Position numbers and translations under genes: made by a program | Notes under the pieces: generated by a model | Told to the model about the DNA's origin: nothing | What the model saw: the letters and a program-made list of their open reading frames with translations, nothing else | Databases searched by the model: none | Assembly: GCA_000751555.1 (NCBI GenBank) | Contig: CCEZ01000049.1 | Location: 248,001 to 312,000 of the forward strand | From: Anaerosalibacter massiliensis | GTDB lineage: Bacteria > Bacillota > Clostridia > Tissierellales > Sporanaerobacteraceae | Length of the DNA stretch: 64,000 bases | Direction of reading: 5' to 3' | Shown here: positions 45,227-54,404 of the stretch, piece by piece | Layout: each line of letters begins with the position of its first letter | How positions within the stretch are numbered: the stretch's first letter is position 1

Positions 45227-47317
45227 TTAATTCTCCTCTGCAACCTCTAATTCATCTTTTTCATAGATTTCTCTTCTCTTTTTACTCATCTTTAAAGAAG
45301 TTTCATTTGGCGCAATTTCTATTTTTTTACCAGTTACTTTTTCTATTAAATTAATATTATTCAATTTTACATCTGGATTCCAGGATCTTTCTGGCGCTAT
45401 TATTTCTTCTCCAGCCATTTTTGCTTTAAGCATATATAAAATCCTCACTGCATCTTCATACGCTAAACAATTGTTTTCTAAGATTTCATTTTCAATACCT
45501 TGTCGGGATTTGTTTAAATCAACCATAGCATCCATATATTTATTGCCAACGACTAATTGACCTTGAACTGCTGAATATGTCACTCCTACTACTGGTATAT
45601 CTCTTTTACCTACTTGTTCTATATGAGATGCAAAATCAATATGATTGTTTCCAAAGCCTTCTGTAGTGACTATAGCACCATCTAAATCCATTGTCTCAAC
45701 TGTCATTCCTAATAATTTAGATACATAAAATTTCTCAGAATTTATCTGTGGTGAACCAACAAATATTACTCCTGCTAAATCTATCTCTTCATCCTTCATA
45801 GCTTCTAATACCAAAGGTTCTCTCCAATAATGTCTAGAGGTTTCTTTAGAAGCTGGTCCAATACATGTTAGAGCGTGAACACATCCATCTAATACTTGTA
45901 ATGGAGATACTATAACAGGAACATTACCTAAGTCTACATTTGCCTTTGCTCCCAAAGTACCTACAGGTTCGGCTGGTAATAGATAATTGTCATGCATAGC
46001 ACCTTGTCCCATTATTTCCTTTATAATAACAACTTTTTTCTTTCCTGGACGTCTTTTTTGAACTAATTCATCAGTATTTATAACTAAATCTTCATCTAAT
46101 TTTTTCAATGCGTCTCTAATTTCTTGCACTACTATATCTGTTGCCCTATGAGCTGACATAGGTCCTGGTCTTTCCATACCCTTACCTTCTTTAACTGTTA
46201 CATCAGTTTTTATAAATATTTCTCCTTTTTCTGGAGATCCAGGCCTACCCCACATAATATTTCTTTCTAATATTCCTTCAGAAGAACCAAATTCTCCAAT
46301 TTGGACTCCTTTTTCATCTGTTCCTGTAACTAATACCACTACCCCATCAATCACTCTGGTTATTCCTTCACCTAGCTCACCTTTCTCTTTGGTAGCTATA
46401 GGCTGTACGTCCATAATAGTATTGCTGAATTGATCGTATTCATTTGGAGTAATAATATCTATTTTCATATCTGTAACTAATTTTTCTACCTCTATAGCAT
46501 CTTTGCAAATATCTTCTCTAATATATAAAGTTGTACCTTCTATCTTAGTTTCTGATCCAAATTTAACTTCATCTATTTTAAAATGTTTTCTAATTAATTT
46601 TCTTACAACTATTTCTTCATTTTCCTCTTTTGTTATTTCTTCTGTAGCATTTCCGACTACCTCAAGACTTGGAGATTTTTCTATGGTACTAGTGTTTATG
46701 TCTCCAAATCCTAAAGGAACTTCTATATCTATTCCCTTTCCTTCATCAATTTTTATTTTTAGAACTCTACTACTCATAGGAATTTGTGATACTTCGTCTA
46801 TTTCTTTCTCAGTATTTTCATATCCTTCAAGCATATTCCCTGTTATAGGAGTTAAAGCTACTACATCTTTTATTAGTTTTTTACCTACAACTTCTTTTCT
46901 AGTAAGTACCTTGTCATCTAAATCTAAAAGAAGGGAATCTGATAGTTTGTCAAAATGCATTGGGTTTTCTAAATCCTCTATATTTATAGTTTCTCCTGCT
47001 TTTTTATTGTATTTTAAAACAGCCTTTTCATCTTCTTCTACTAATTCTATTTCTTCTTCTATTTCTTTTGCTCCATCAATTATATCTAAAGTAAGTGGTG
47101 TCAATGAATCTATAGTTTTTGTTACTTTAGCTCCCAGAACCTCCCCTATTTTTAGACAATTGGCCGGAATAGTTAATAATCCAGAATCCACAAGGTCTGG
47201 AAATATATCTGGATCCTCTAAATGTGCTGATTCAATTACTGTGCCTTCTTCTGTCCTACAACATACAACAGCTACTTCATTTTTCATTTCTGCTGCCTGT
47301 TCTGCACTTATTGACAT
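45227..47317 (-). CDS. prdA: D-proline reductase proprotein PrdA
   Basis: A 696-aa proprotein that is cleaved into two subunits, the smaller one starting with a pyruvoyl group made from Cys. The cleavage site is Thr484-Cys485 in HALTCIGPASKETSRHYWRE. AAAGGAGATG precedes the ATG. The N-terminal part is unusual in containing two copies of a 50-residue unit (33-82 and 116-165). The C-terminal subunit contains VFVGSPQINSEKFYVSKLLG and HIDFASHIEQVGKRDIPVVG. Together with PrdB it binds D-proline as a Schiff base for reductive ring opening. Third position in the operon after prdC. Under PrdR/sigma-54 control by context. Confidence 0.96.
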   Translation of the reverse strand: MSISAEQAAEMKNEVAVVCCRTEEGTVIESAHLEDPDIFPDLVDSGLLTIPANCLKIGEVLGAKVTKTIDSLTPLTLDIIDGAKEIEEEIELVEEDEKAVLKYNKKAGETINIEDLENPMHFDKLSDSLLLDLDDKVLTRKEVVGKKLIKDVVALTPITGNMLEGYENTEKEIDEVSQIPMSSRVLKIKIDEGKGIDIEVPLGFGDINTSTIEKSPSLEVVGNATEEITKEENEEIVVRKLIRKHFKIDEVKFGSETKIEGTTLYIREDICKDAIEVEKLVTDMKIDIITPNEYDQFSNTIMDVQPIATKEKGELGEGITRVIDGVVVLVTGTDEKGVQIGEFGSSEGILERNIMWGRPGSPEKGEIFIKTDVTVKEGKGMERPGPMSAHRATDIVVQEIRDALKKLDEDLVINTDELVQKRRPGKKKVVIIKEIMGQGAMHDNYLLPAEPVGTLGAKANVDLGNVPVIVSPLQVLDGCVHALTCIGPASKETSRHYWREPLVLEAMKDEEIDLAGVIFVGSPQINSEKFYVSKLLGMTVETMDLDGAIVTTEGFGNNHIDFASHIEQVGKRDIPVVGVTYSAVQGQLVVGNKYMDAMVDLNKSRQGIENEILENNCLAYEDAVRILYMLKAKMAGEEIIAPERSWNPDVKLNNINLIEKVTGKKIEIAPNETSLKMSKKRREIYEKDELEVAEEN

Positions 47318-47344
47318 TTATAACATCTCCTTTCGCTTATTTTC

Positions 47345-48634
47345 TTAAAGGGACAATCTCCTAGTCAATGGGTAGTCCAATGTTCTAAAGACATGATCTG
47401 TATGATGATATACAGGAACCCCTATTTTTGGTGCACAACACATGACTGTATTAGAACAATCACTACAATTTGAAATAATAACTCTCTTAGCTCCATTTTT
47501 CTTAAGAGACATAATCTTTTGTGCCTGTCCCGGACAATCTCCTGGAGTTTTACACTTCTTAGCTCCTCTTACATCTATAACATTCTTACATTCCACTACA
47601 CCAACAACTTCTGCACCCATTTTTTCAGCAATATCTCTTAATCTTTCTTCATTAGCTCCACAAGCACATACTAAAAGTCCAACAGGTCCTTCATATTTCG
47701 GGAAAGGAATGGTTACTATTGAACCACCTGACATTTTAGTTACAAATGCATTATTTATGTCTTCAGCCTTTCCGGTATAAGGTCCTCCAATGATTATCTC
47801 TCCATATTCTCCATCAATTCCACCACATTTTTCTATAAGATTTGCTATTGGCATTCCTATAGGTACCTGAAAAAGAACATGGGCTTTGTTTCCACCTTTT
47901 ATTTTTCCTACAACAGTTATATCTTTGTCTATAACAGGTTTTCTGTTCTCAATGGCCCTTGTAATATTAGATAAAGTTTCTGCATTTAAAACTACACAAT
48001 TAGCTTCAAGTGGAAGCTGTGTTGGTTCAAGCCATTTATCAAATATAGCGTGGATAATGGCCCTTTCTTCTCCCATTGGATATATATCTTTTAATTTTTT
48101 TATTTCAATATCATCAGCGCCTGACAAACACCCTTTTATAGAATCAATTGCCTTAGTATTTTTTTCTTTTATTGCTATATATGCCTTTGGTGCCTTTGTT
48201 ATTTTCATGGCATATTTTATACCCTTTATAACTATCTCAGGGTTGTCCTCCAAAAGCTTTATATTGTGATGAAGTGCAGATTCACACTCAACACAATTTG
48301 CTATTACATAACCATTTTCCAAATTGACATTTAGTTTTATATAGGTTGGAAAACCTGCCCCACCTGATCCAACAACTCCTGCTGCTTTTACGCTTTCTAG
48401 ATAATCATCATAAACTTTGATTTTTACATATTTTGAACTTTGCTTTTCATCAGCTTCAATTATTACTCTATCTTCTTCAATCCTTTTAATTTTACCTGAT
48501 ACACTCGAGTGAATATTTGACCCTAATCCATCAGGTATTGCAATTAATTCTCCTCGTTTAACTTCTTGTCCTTCTGTTACAATTGCCTTGCATAATCCTC
48601 CTACATGTTGTTTTAGTAGTATTGTTATATTCAA
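47345..48634 (-). CDS. prdC: PrdC, RnfC-like electron-transfer protein of proline reductase
   Basis: A 429-aa iron-sulfur protein believed to pass electrons from NADH or the Rnf complex to proline reductase. Start is probably TTG at 48634 after GGGGGGTGAAG (product MNITILLKQHVGGLCKA); the ATG at 48649 lies inside the ribosome site. N-terminal barrel (1-80), RnfC-type nucleotide fold with VGSGGAGFPTYIKL and YPMGEERAIIHAIF, SLBB-like domain (about 240-310), and Cys-rich C-terminus (LVCACGANEERL, CKTPGDCPGQAQK, CSDCSNTVMCCAPK). No in-frame TGA, so it is the Cys form. First gene after the sigma-54 promoter. Confidence 0.92.
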   Translation of the reverse strand: MNITILLKQHVGGLCKAIVTEGQEVKRGELIAIPDGLGSNIHSSVSGKIKRIEEDRVIIEADEKQSSKYVKIKVYDDYLESVKAAGVVGSGGAGFPTYIKLNVNLENGYVIANCVECESALHHNIKLLEDNPEIVIKGIKYAMKITKAPKAYIAIKEKNTKAIDSIKGCLSGADDIEIKKLKDIYPMGEERAIIHAIFDKWLEPTQLPLEANCVVLNAETLSNITRAIENRKPVIDKDITVVGKIKGGNKAHVLFQVPIGMPIANLIEKCGGIDGEYGEIIIGGPYTGKAEDINNAFVTKMSGGSIVTIPFPKYEGPVGLLVCACGANEERLRDIAEKMGAEVVGVVECKNVIDVRGAKKCKTPGDCPGQAQKIMSLKKNGAKRVIISNCSDCSNTVMCCAPKIGVPVYHHTDHVFRTLDYPLTRRLSL

Positions 48635-48683
48635 TACTTCACCCCCCATTTATTATTAATTTCTTTTACGCCATAGATTAAAC

Positions 48684-48698
48684 GCAAAAGATGTGCCA
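48684..48698 (-). promoter_or_regulatory. sigma-54 promoter of the prd operon
   Basis: Minus strand TGGCACATCTTTTGC, an exact match to TGGCAC-N5-TTGC (-24/-12). It lies 50 nt before the prdC start and downstream of the prdR terminator, with candidate PrdR sites about 80-195 nt upstream. prdR encodes the matching activator. Confidence 0.95.
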
Positions 48699-48710
48699 AT
48701 ATTAAAGAAA

Positions 48711-48744
48711 GGTCTAAACTCATTAAAAAAGCTGAGTTTAAACC
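48711..48744 (-). terminator. hairpin terminator between prdR and the sigma-54 promoter
   Basis: GGTTTAAACTCA-loop(10)-TGAGTTTAGACC followed by TTTCTTTAAT on the minus strand: a 12-bp stem with one G-T pair. It separates prdR transcription from the downstream sigma-54-driven operon. The plus strand also carries a T-run. Confidence 0.75.
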
Positions 48745-48775
48745 TTCTTTTTATTTATCTTTTTATTTTTATATA

Positions 48776-48892
48776 TTGACTAATATTAGTCAATCTTAAT
48801 TCTTTTTTTATTTTAATTTTCTGCTTAAAACTATATATAGTCACACCTATATACAGTTTGACTATTTTTAAACATAGTCGAGTTTTAGTCAA
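48776..48892 (-). promoter_or_regulatory. TTGACTA/TAGTCAA palindromes, candidate PrdR binding sites (UAS)
   Basis: A perfect 18-bp palindrome TTGACTAATATTAGTCAA lies at 48776-48793. The half-sites recur at 48858-48864 (TTGACTA), 48875-48879 (TAGTC) and 48886-48892 (TAGTCAA, overlapping the prdR stop). Spacing of about 80-195 bp upstream of the -24/-12 element is as expected for an enhancer bound by a Fis-type helix-turn-helix activator such as PrdR. Confidence 0.75.
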
Positions 48893-50634
48893 TCTATATT
48901 ATAATGATTTAGTTTAGAATGCAATGTAGTTCTAGGTATATTTAATAATTTAGCCGCTTTGGATTTATTTCCATTGGAAATTTCCAATGCTTTTTTTATT
49001 AATGATATTTCTAAATCCCTAACTGAACTATTCAAATCTAGATTACTTGTATTATTCCCTATATTCTTTTCATTTAATGCCTTTTCCTTAATATAACTAG
49101 GTAATAAATCTTTAGTTATTGTATCTCTTCTGTTTAAAACCACCATATGTTCTACAACATTTTTTAATTCTCTTGCATTGCCTTCCCAATAATATTTAAT
49201 CAATATATCCATAACTTCGCTATCTACCTTAGGAATTTCTATATTGTTTTCATCACATATATTCTTTAAAAAGTGGTTAAAAAGCAAAACAATATCTTCT
49301 TTTCTTTTCCTTAGCGGGGGAATATCTATTTTTATTACATTTATTCTATAATATAAATCCTCCCTAAATTCACCTTTTTCTATCATTCTTTCCAAATTTC
49401 TATTGGTTGCGGAGATAATTCTAGCACTTATATCAATAAGTTTTTCTCCTCCTATTCTTTGAATCTTTTTTTCTTGAAGAACTCTTAAAAGTTTTGCCTG
49501 CATAAATAGGGGCAAATCTCCAATTTCATCTAAAAATATAGTTCCATTGTCCGCTAATTCAAACAATCCGATTTTCCCACCTTTTTTTGCACCAGTAAAT
49601 GCACCTTCTTCATATCCAAAAAATTCACTTTCGAATAATTCTGTTGGAATTGCACTACAATTTACAGGAACAAAATATCCTTCTACTCCACTATAATCAT
49701 GTATCGCCCTAGCAAATACCTCTTTACCAGTACCACTTTCCCCTATAATTAATACAGATGTATTGGTTTTTGCAACTTGTTTAGACATTTCTATTTTTTC
49801 TTGCATAGCTTTACTTTTACATATAACCTGTCCAAAATTACTATCTGAATACCTACTAACCTCTTTTTCTAAAAATTCCACTATATCATTTGCCTTTTTT
49901 AATTCTTTTTGAATATTTGTGATTTCTGATACATCTCTATCAGTACTTACAACTCCAATAAATTTATCATTAATATAAATAGGTGCTGAACTAATAATTA
50001 TATGACAGTCTTTTTTAGGAGTATGAAATACATTTTTCACTGGTTTTCTAGTCTTAATTATTTTTGCATCTATAGCATTAGGAAAATAGTCTGTCAAATA
50101 TTTACCCATTATCTCAGAAGCACTAATTCCATATAATTTTTCTGAATTATTATTCCATATTATTACTCTACCTTGGGAATCTATTACACATATTGCCTCC
50201 TGAATATTATCCAATATATAATTTAATATAACTCCAGTTTGCTCAATTCCCATATATAAATAATCTCTAATATGTTCCTGTCTAATAATACCAACAAATT
50301 CTCCATCCTTTAAGACTGGTAATCTTCCAATCTTTTTATCTAACATAATATCTCTACAGTTTAATAATGTATCCTCAGGCTTTGCATAAACTATATCTTT
50401 ATAAAAAAATCTTTTTATCTCTTTAACATTATTATCACTATTATAAATTTCATATAAATCCTTTAAAGTAATAATCCCTATTAATTTATTTGAGTTATCA
50501 ACAATAAAAATTTCTTCATTTTTACTTTTAATCAATATAGATGAAATTTCATCTAGACTAATACTATCTTTTTGGATAATAAAATCCTTTGACATAACTT
50601 CTCCAGCATATATGTAATATGATTCTAAAATCAT
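48889..50634 (-). CDS. prdR: PrdR, sigma-54-dependent activator with CBS and PAS domains
   Basis: A 581-aa activator from the ATG at 50634 (GGGGGTGAGG upstream). Two N-terminal CBS repeats (about 13-65 and 72-130, GRLPVLKDGEFVGIIRQEHI), a PAS domain (about 135-235, ICVIDSQGRVIIWNNNSEKL), a helix, then the AAA+ core with Walker A GESGTGKE (about 298-305), the sigma-54-contacting GAFTGA loop and LDEIGD, and a Fis-type helix-turn-helix (KSKAAKLLNIPRTTLHSKLN) at the end. Binds enhancer sites and activates the prdC promoter, presumably in response to proline. Its own promoter is not obvious; an IS1182-like remnant starts about 230 nt upstream. Confidence 0.95.
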   Translation of the reverse strand: MILESYYIYAGEVMSKDFIIQKDSISLDEISSILIKSKNEEIFIVDNSNKLIGIITLKDLYEIYNSDNNVKEIKRFFYKDIVYAKPEDTLLNCRDIMLDKKIGRLPVLKDGEFVGIIRQEHIRDYLYMGIEQTGVILNYILDNIQEAICVIDSQGRVIIWNNNSEKLYGISASEIMGKYLTDYFPNAIDAKIIKTRKPVKNVFHTPKKDCHIIISSAPIYINDKFIGVVSTDRDVSEITNIQKELKKANDIVEFLEKEVSRYSDSNFGQVICKSKAMQEKIEMSKQVAKTNTSVLIIGESGTGKEVFARAIHDYSGVEGYFVPVNCSAIPTELFESEFFGYEEGAFTGAKKGGKIGLFELADNGTIFLDEIGDLPLFMQAKLLRVLQEKKIQRIGGEKLIDISARIISATNRNLERMIEKGEFREDLYYRINVIKIDIPPLRKRKEDIVLLFNHFLKNICDENNIEIPKVDSEVMDILIKYYWEGNARELKNVVEHMVVLNRRDTITKDLLPSYIKEKALNEKNIGNNTSNLDLNSSVRDLEISLIKKALEISNGNKSKAAKLLNIPRTTLHSKLNHYNID

Positions 50635-50718
50635 ATAAATCCTCACCCCCTATAATTTTCTGCCAGTAGTTTGATTTAAAATTCTAACCCTAACATGATT
50701 GGCTTATTATTTGAAAAA

Positions 50719-50739
50719 CATAGGAAAAAACGTCCTATG
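50719..50739. terminator. short hairpin upstream of prdR
   Basis: CATAGGA-AAAAACG-TCCTATG with T-rich sequence on the plus-strand side (CTTTTACTC) and TTTTTCAAAT on the minus strand. It sits between prdR and the adjacent IS, where it could shield prdR from IS transcription. Confidence 0.5.
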
Positions 50740-50849
50740 CTTTTACTCTTATATCTTAATCTTTAAATTGGATATTTTAAATTTAATTATATGAGCAAAT
50801 TTCATAATTCTAAAATATTGATTTTACTTAATTTTATCTTAAAACAAAA

Positions 50850-51462
50850 AGGGTTTCACCCCAATTTGTCGAATTAATTAAGTGCAAACAAAAATCATCC
50901 GAGAGGAGTGAAACCACTTAATATGTATATTCGACAAACAACTCTATTTTCCTTTGAGGAAATTATGGAATTTCAACAAGAAACTAAATTAGAATTAATT
51001 TTATCTCAAATTGATGTATCAAAACTTGCTAATGTTCTGAGAAAACCTAGTAATTCTAGAGGCCCGAAGGGCTATGAATCTAAACAATTAATATATTCTT
51101 TAATAGCTATGCAAATAGAAAAAATTCAAAGCATTAAAGATTTAGTTTTGAAACTTAAAGAAAATCTAGTTTTAAGATACTACTGTGGTTTTGATGTTCT
51201 TGGTAAAGTTCCATCTGAGTCTACTTTTAGTAGATTCTTGGATAAACTCACTGATATACAAGAACTTGGACAATTATTTTATGATCTAGTTATTAAGGCT
51301 AAAGAATTAAATATTGTTGATGGAGAACACGTTTCTATTGATTCAACAAAATTAGATTCATATGAAGCTGCCAAGCCTAAGAAATCTATCATAGATGATG
51401 GTACCAACCCTAACTGGGGAATGAAAAGAGATACTAATGGCAATAATTCTTATAATAGATAA
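50850..51462 (+). mobile_element. truncated IS1182/IS4-like transposase element
   Basis: A plus-strand transposase N-terminus from the ATG at 50923 (GAGAGGAGTG upstream): MYIRQTTLFSFEEIMEFQQE, LRYYCGFDVLGKVPSESTFS and DGEHVSIDSTKLDSYEAAKP. The first 180 residues (DUF772 domain and first catalytic Asp in SIDSTKLD) are present, but the frame ends at a TAA and the rest is missing. A likely left end, GGGTTTCACCCCAATTTGTC, is at about 50850. A hairpin and the IS256 element follow directly. Confidence 0.7.
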
Positions 51463-51540
51463 GTGAGCTTAATAAGTAAGAAGTAATGCTACTTTTTTAC
51501 TTATTAGATGACTAATTTTCAATCAAATTGTAGTTTTATT

Positions 51541-52758
51541 TTACAGGTAAGGTTCTATCCTTCCTTCAAAATATATAATTAGCTGATTGAAGATATAATC
51601 CCAATTTTTATAACGTCTACTCCACTTTTTCATTACATTTTGGCTTGCTAGATAAAGCATTTTTTCTAAAGATTGATCTGAAGGAAAGACTGATTTAGTC
51701 TTTGTAACCTTTCTAAATTGTCTATGCAAGCTTTCTATAATATTTGTTGCATACATTATGGTTCTAATTTCATTAGGGTACTTGAAGAATGGGGATAATA
51801 CATCCCAATTCATATCCCAGCTTTTAATTGCAAAGGGATATTTACTATTCCATTTTTCTTCAAGTTCCCCTAATGCTTCATATGCAACCTCTTCATTGAT
51901 AGCTGTATATACTGCTTTAAAATCTCTTGCAAATTCTTTTTTATCTTTATAACTAACATACTTGAAAGAATTTCTAAGCTGATGAATTATACATCTTTGT
52001 ACTTCAACTTTAGGATAAGCAGTTTGAATAGCTTCCTTAAGTCCTGTTAATCCATCAACACTAAATATTAATACATCTTCTAATCCTCTATTTTTTAGCT
52101 CATTAAGTACTCCTAACCAGAACTTGGAAGATTCGCTTTCACCTATCCAAATACCTAGTATGTCTTTAAATCCATCTAAATCAACTCCTAATACAACGTA
52201 AGCTGCTTTATTTTTAATTTGACCATCATCTCTAACTTTGTAATGTATTGCATCTATAAAAACAAATGGATATATGGGCTTTAAAGGCCTTGTTTGCCAT
52301 TCCTTTATTTCAGGAATCAACCTATCGGTTATTTTGCTAACCATTTCAGCAGACATTTCAATTCCATAAATATCTTTAATTTGATCATGTATATCTCTTG
52401 TAGACATTCCTCTAGCATAAAGAGAAATCACCTTCTGTTCTATACCAGATATATTTCTTTTATTTTTAGGAACAACTACTAGTTCAAATTCACCATTTCT
52501 ATCCCTTGGTATATCTAAATCCATTTCTCCAAACTGAGTTTTCACAGTTTTTTGTGAATATCCATTCCTACGATTATCAGTTCTTTTATTTTTTCTATCA
52601 CCTTTAGAATATCCTAACTTTACTTCAAGCTCTGCTTCTAACATTTCTTGCAAGGCATCCTTAAAAACATCTTTTAAATATGAATGAAGGTCTCCTGCTG
52701 TTTTCAGATTCCCATCATTAATCATTTCTCTTAAAACTTCTTTTGGTATTGTTGACAT
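51541..52758 (-). CDS. IS256-family (mutator-type) transposase
   Basis: A 405-aa transposase of normal family length. Family marks: the N-terminal EVKLGYSKGDRKNKRTDNRR, catalytic Asp in FVFIDAIHYKVRDDGQIKNK, second Asp in FSVDGLTGLKEAI, the C/H-type RCIIHQLRNSFKYV, and the final Glu region ATNIIESLHRQFRKVTKTK. The right end on the plus strand is probably CACAGATTTATTTACAC near 52829-52846; I could not find its inverted partner next to the stop, so the left end may be lost. Intact coding sequence. Confidence 0.92.
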   Translation of the reverse strand: MSTIPKEVLREMINDGNLKTAGDLHSYLKDVFKDALQEMLEAELEVKLGYSKGDRKNKRTDNRRNGYSQKTVKTQFGEMDLDIPRDRNGEFELVVVPKNKRNISGIEQKVISLYARGMSTRDIHDQIKDIYGIEMSAEMVSKITDRLIPEIKEWQTRPLKPIYPFVFIDAIHYKVRDDGQIKNKAAYVVLGVDLDGFKDILGIWIGESESSKFWLGVLNELKNRGLEDVLIFSVDGLTGLKEAIQTAYPKVEVQRCIIHQLRNSFKYVSYKDKKEFARDFKAVYTAINEEVAYEALGELEEKWNSKYPFAIKSWDMNWDVLSPFFKYPNEIRTIMYATNIIESLHRQFRKVTKTKSVFPSDQSLEKMLYLASQNVMKKWSRRYKNWDYIFNQLIIYFEGRIEPYL

Positions 52759-53128
52759 AAAAATGCTCCTTTCTGGTTTTTATTCTTATTTTGATTTTTG
52801 TCAGAAAAGAGCATTTATTTTCACTTAGGCACAGATTTATTTACACTACTAAGTTAAAGTACATGCACTATTAAATTGCATAATTTTAATATCTAGAACT
52901 ATTGCAGTAAACTAAAGTAAATCATTAAATAAAGCTGTCTAACGGCATATAAATGCTTGAATGTTAACACTAATAGGAGGTTTTTGCAAATCTATAAAAT
53001 TAAAGTATTAAATTTAAAATCTCATTTTTAATGAGCTATCGCTCTATACTCTTTCTATTTAGCCCCCTAACCATTTTGGACAATCGCACACGATTATATT
53101 AAAATATAATCAACAGGAGGTTGCCAAA

Positions 53129-53425
53129 ATGAGAAGCAAAAATACAAGATACTCAGAAGAATTTAAAAATCAAATCATTAAAGAGGTAGAGGAAGTTGGC
53201 AATGCAACTTTAGTAGCAAGAAAGCAGACAAAAGTCCCAGGTACAGTTACAAGATGGGTTAGAGAATCAAAGAAAGCTAATAAAACCAATAACCCTCTTA
53301 ATACATATTATAGTACTAATTCACCTTTAGATAAAGAAAACGAGCAATTAAAGAAGCTATTAGGTGAAAAAGACCTTGAAATAGCTATTCTTAGAGACCT
53401 GCTAAAAAAAACGAGCCAAAGATAG
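53129..53425 (+). CDS. IS3-family transposase OrfA, copy B
   Basis: A 98-aa helix-turn-helix protein (RSKNTRYSEEFKNQIIKEVE ... ATLVARKQTKVPGTVTRWVR) with a C-terminal leucine zipper (LKKLLGEKDLEIAILRDLLK). CAGGAGG precedes the ATG. It binds the IS ends and, when ribosomes slip at the A-run before its stop, forms the N-terminus of the OrfAB transposase. Confidence 0.9.
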   Translation: MRSKNTRYSEEFKNQIIKEVEEVGNATLVARKQTKVPGTVTRWVRESKKANKTNNPLNTYYSTNSPLDKENEQLKKLLGEKDLEIAILRDLLKKTSQR

Positions 53426-54381
53426 AAGATAAAGTAAACATAGCTAATAAGTGGATAAGTTATGGATATCCAGTAACTAAAGTACTTAGAATACTTCAGT
53501 TAAATAAATCAACTTATTATTATAATATAAATAAAGATTCAAATACTAAATTATTAGAAGAACAAAACATAGTAAATAAAGGCGGTAGACCAATTTCAGG
53601 TTTATCCAAAACTAATAATGGTAAAGTAATTTCCGATGAACAAGTTAAAGAATATATTTGTGAAATCATTGAATCCAAAGGATTATGCTATGGTTACTAT
53701 AAAATAACCATAATGCTAAAAAGAAAATTTAAGTTAATTATAAATAAAAAGAAAGTATATAGATTATGTAAAGAATTAAATGTACTAAGGTCTCAAAGGC
53801 AAGTTAAACCAAAACATCCAAGAAAGATAGCCCAAAATAGGGAGATTACAAAACCAAATTCTCTTTGGGAAGTAGATATTAAATATGGTTATATCAATGG
53901 TGAAGACAGATTCTTCTATATAGCTTCTTTCTTAGATGTATATGATAGAAATATAGTAGAATACCATATGGGTCTATTATGTACTGCAGAAGATATAGTC
54001 ATAACCCTCAAGAGAGCATTAATGAAGCGAAATCTATATAATAAAGAAACTGGTTTAGTAATAAGGTCAGATAATGGGCCACAATTTATAAGTCATAAGT
54101 TTGAAGATACCTGCAAAGAACTAAATTTAGAGCATGAAAGAATACCGTTTAAAAGCCCAAATAAAAATGCTCATATAGAATCTTTCCATAGATTACTGGA
54201 AGATGAATGTTTATCAAGGTACGAATTTAAAAGCTATGCTGAATCTTATGAAACAGTATCGGAGTATATGAAATCCTACAATAAGGTTAGAATACATAGT
54301 TCCTTAGGATATATTTCACCAATGGAATTCTATCAGAAAATCTTAGATGGAACAGCAAAATCTTTAATAGTAAAGCTTTAA
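53404..54381 (+). CDS. IS3-family transposase OrfB, copy B (made by -1 frameshift)
   Basis: About 325 codons in the -1 frame relative to OrfA, entered at the A-run 53404-53411 (CTA AAA AAA A: the A-AAA-AAA slippery heptamer) to give KKNEPKIEDKVNIANKW. Has the HTH_21 region (GLCYGYYKITIMLKRKFKLI) and the rve catalytic core with Asp (SLWEVDIKYG), Asp (LVIRSDNGPQFIS) and Glu (AHIESFHRLLEDE). All three catalytic residues are present and no stop interrupts it, so this copy may be active. Confidence 0.88.
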   Translation, partial: KKNEPKIEDKVNIANKWISYGYPVTKVLRILQLNKSTYYYNINKDSNTKLLEEQNIVNKGGRPISGLSKTNNGKVISDEQVKEYICEIIESKGLCYGYYKITIMLKRKFKLIINKKKVYRLCKELNVLRSQRQVKPKHPRKIAQNREITKPNSLWEVDIKYGYINGEDRFFYIASFLDVYDRNIVEYHMGLLCTAEDIVITLKRALMKRNLYNKETGLVIRSDNGPQFISHKFEDTCKELNLEHERIPFKSPNKNAHIESFHRLLEDECLSRYEFKSYAESYETVSEYMKSYNKVRIHSSLGYISPMEFYQKILDGTAKSLIVKL

Positions 54382-54404
54382 TGTTTTTTCACTTAGGAAA
54401 AACA

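Larger units (their letters stand above)
53075..54400 (+). mobile_element. IS3-family element, copy B, coding region complete
   Basis: Same family as copy A (42058): left end TTGGACAATCGCACAC, orfA and orfB joined by a -1 frameshift at an A-run. Both coding regions are open. The exact right end was not located; GTTTTTTCACTTAGG at about 54381-54396 follows the stop. Same orientation as copy A, so the two copies bracket the prd locus. Confidence 0.85.

Noticed and set aside
46503-47348. 281-aa plus-strand ORF opposite prdA
   Set aside because: Low-complexity Ser/Phe-rich translation typical of the antisense strand of an AT-rich, Glu/Lys-rich gene; no ribosome site; shadow of prdA.
47345-48649. 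Selenocysteine in PrdC
   Set aside because: No in-frame TGA is present; the reading frame is continuous and the conserved positions are Cys.
52818-54396. Shared TTTTCACTTAGG-like string at the IS256 end and after IS3 copy B
   Set aside because: Only about 11 bases match, and no longer homology or inverted partner was found; chance or a minor scar.
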